Shown: positions 13,889 to 14,090 of the stretch, piece by piece | Position numbering within the stretch: the first letter of the stretch is position 1 | How the letters are laid out: each line of letters begins with the position of its first letter | Translations under genes and position numbers: made by a program | The notes under the pieces: generated by a model | What the model saw: the letters and a program-made list of their open reading frames with translations, nothing else | What the model was told of the DNA's origin: nothing | The model's database searches: none | NCBI GenBank assembly: GCA_016839905.1 | Contig: JAEOTJ010000004.1 | Location: 1-14,090, forward strand | Length of the DNA stretch: 14,090 nucleotides | Origin: Promethearchaeota archaeon | GTDB lineage: Archaea; Asgardarchaeota; Lokiarchaeia; Sigynarchaeales; SOKP01 | Direction of reading: 5' to 3'

Positions 13889-13925
13889 CCTTATTCTTTA
13901 TTATTATATGATAAATACTATTTTT

Positions 13926-13940
13926 AAAATGATGCATTTT
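13926..13940. promoter_or_regulatory. Possible Lrp operator (inverted repeat)
   Basis: AAAATG-ATG-CATTTT has two 6-base arms in inverted order, 38-52 bases upstream of the TTG start of the Lrp gene. TATA-like DNA (13902-13917, read on the minus strand) lies between the operator and the start. This is where a self-regulating Lrp protein would bind. An ATGCATTT word recurs near 14000. It is suggestive only. Confidence 0.3.
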
Positions 13941-14042
13941 AGTTATGAAATGTGATAAAATGTATTTAAACTCAACTTCGAAAGTTAGATAATATCATTA
14001 TGCATTTATTTTAAATCTTTGTTTATAAGATACCCCATTTAA

Positions 14043-14090
14043 CTAGAACTTTTGCTTTAATTCAGTTGATTTTCTTAAATCATTATTCTC
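14043..14090 (-). CDS. Possible C-terminal end of another minus-strand gene (partial)
   Basis: From the right edge one minus-strand frame is open for 15 codons (ENNDLRKSTELKQKF) and ends at TAG 14045-14043. The composition is charged and helix-like, as in many protein tails, and the other two minus frames close at once. The stretch is too short to identify, and an open run of this length could arise by chance. If real, the gene lies about 150 bases upstream of the Lrp gene and points the same way. Confidence 0.25.
   Translation of the reverse strand, partial: ENNDLRKSTELKQKF

Noticed and set aside
13653..13955. A 100-codon plus-strand reading frame opposite the Lrp gene.
   Set aside because: It is the antisense shadow of a clear Lrp/AsnC gene. 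Its hydrophobic translation has no recognisable motif.
1..14090. CRISPR arrays, tRNA or rRNA genes, and intact insertion sequences.
   Set aside because: I saw no regularly spaced direct repeats, no cloverleaf with a CCA-side acceptor stem, no rRNA signature and no full transposase with terminal repeats.

Overview
The window looks archaeal. It is AT-rich, starts are preceded by GGAGG or GGTGA-type ribosome binding sites or by TATA-like boxes a short distance upstream, and the gene families are typical of anaerobic archaea: HdrABC, MvhD-type delta subunits, an Lrp/AsnC regulator and a MoxR-type AAA+ ATPase. The base composition and the mix of Hdr modules would suit an Asgard (Lokiarchaeia-like) or Bathyarchaeia-like anaerobe. 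That placement is an inference from style, because the window holds no phylogenetic marker gene.

Layout. At the left edge (1-194, minus) is the N-terminus of a MoxR-like ATPase. It is divergent from a stand-alone gene (327-1205, plus) of uncertain function, possibly a permuted papain-fold protein. From 1480 to 13065 runs one uninterrupted plus-strand operon of ten genes, with gaps of at most 36 bases and one 8-base overlap: hdrC, hdrB, a half-HdrA (N-type), a second half-HdrA (C-type), an mvhD with a long C-terminal extension, a 1004-residue fused double HdrA, a standard mvhD, two multi-cluster ferredoxin-type subunits, and a FAD/NAD(P)/[2Fe-2S] reductase. From 13119 to 13463 (minus) lie decayed remnants: an MvhD C-terminal tail and a piece resembling the active site of an ISAzo13-type transposase. 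An Lrp/AsnC regulator follows (13460-13888, minus). The last 200 bases are AT-rich, with a possible operator and perhaps the end of another minus-strand gene.

How the genes work together. The set matches the Flx-Hdr plan, in which FlxABCD plus HdrABC take electrons from NAD(P)H, pass them through iron-sulfur subunits to an MvhD-type subunit, and split them at an HdrA flavin between ferredoxin and a disulfide-type acceptor on HdrB. No hydrogenase large subunit, formate dehydrogenase or F420 subunit is present, so the reductase at the operon's end is the visible electron entry point. The operon could equally run in reverse, oxidising ferredoxin plus a dithiol to make NAD(P)H.

The unusual part is the HdrA-HdrA-MvhD block, which occurs twice in tandem: once as three separate proteins and once with the two HdrA halves fused. 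In both blocks the halves carry complementary subsets of the usual HdrA domains, so each pair adds up to one canonical HdrA plus an extra flavin domain. This is the most interesting system in the window.
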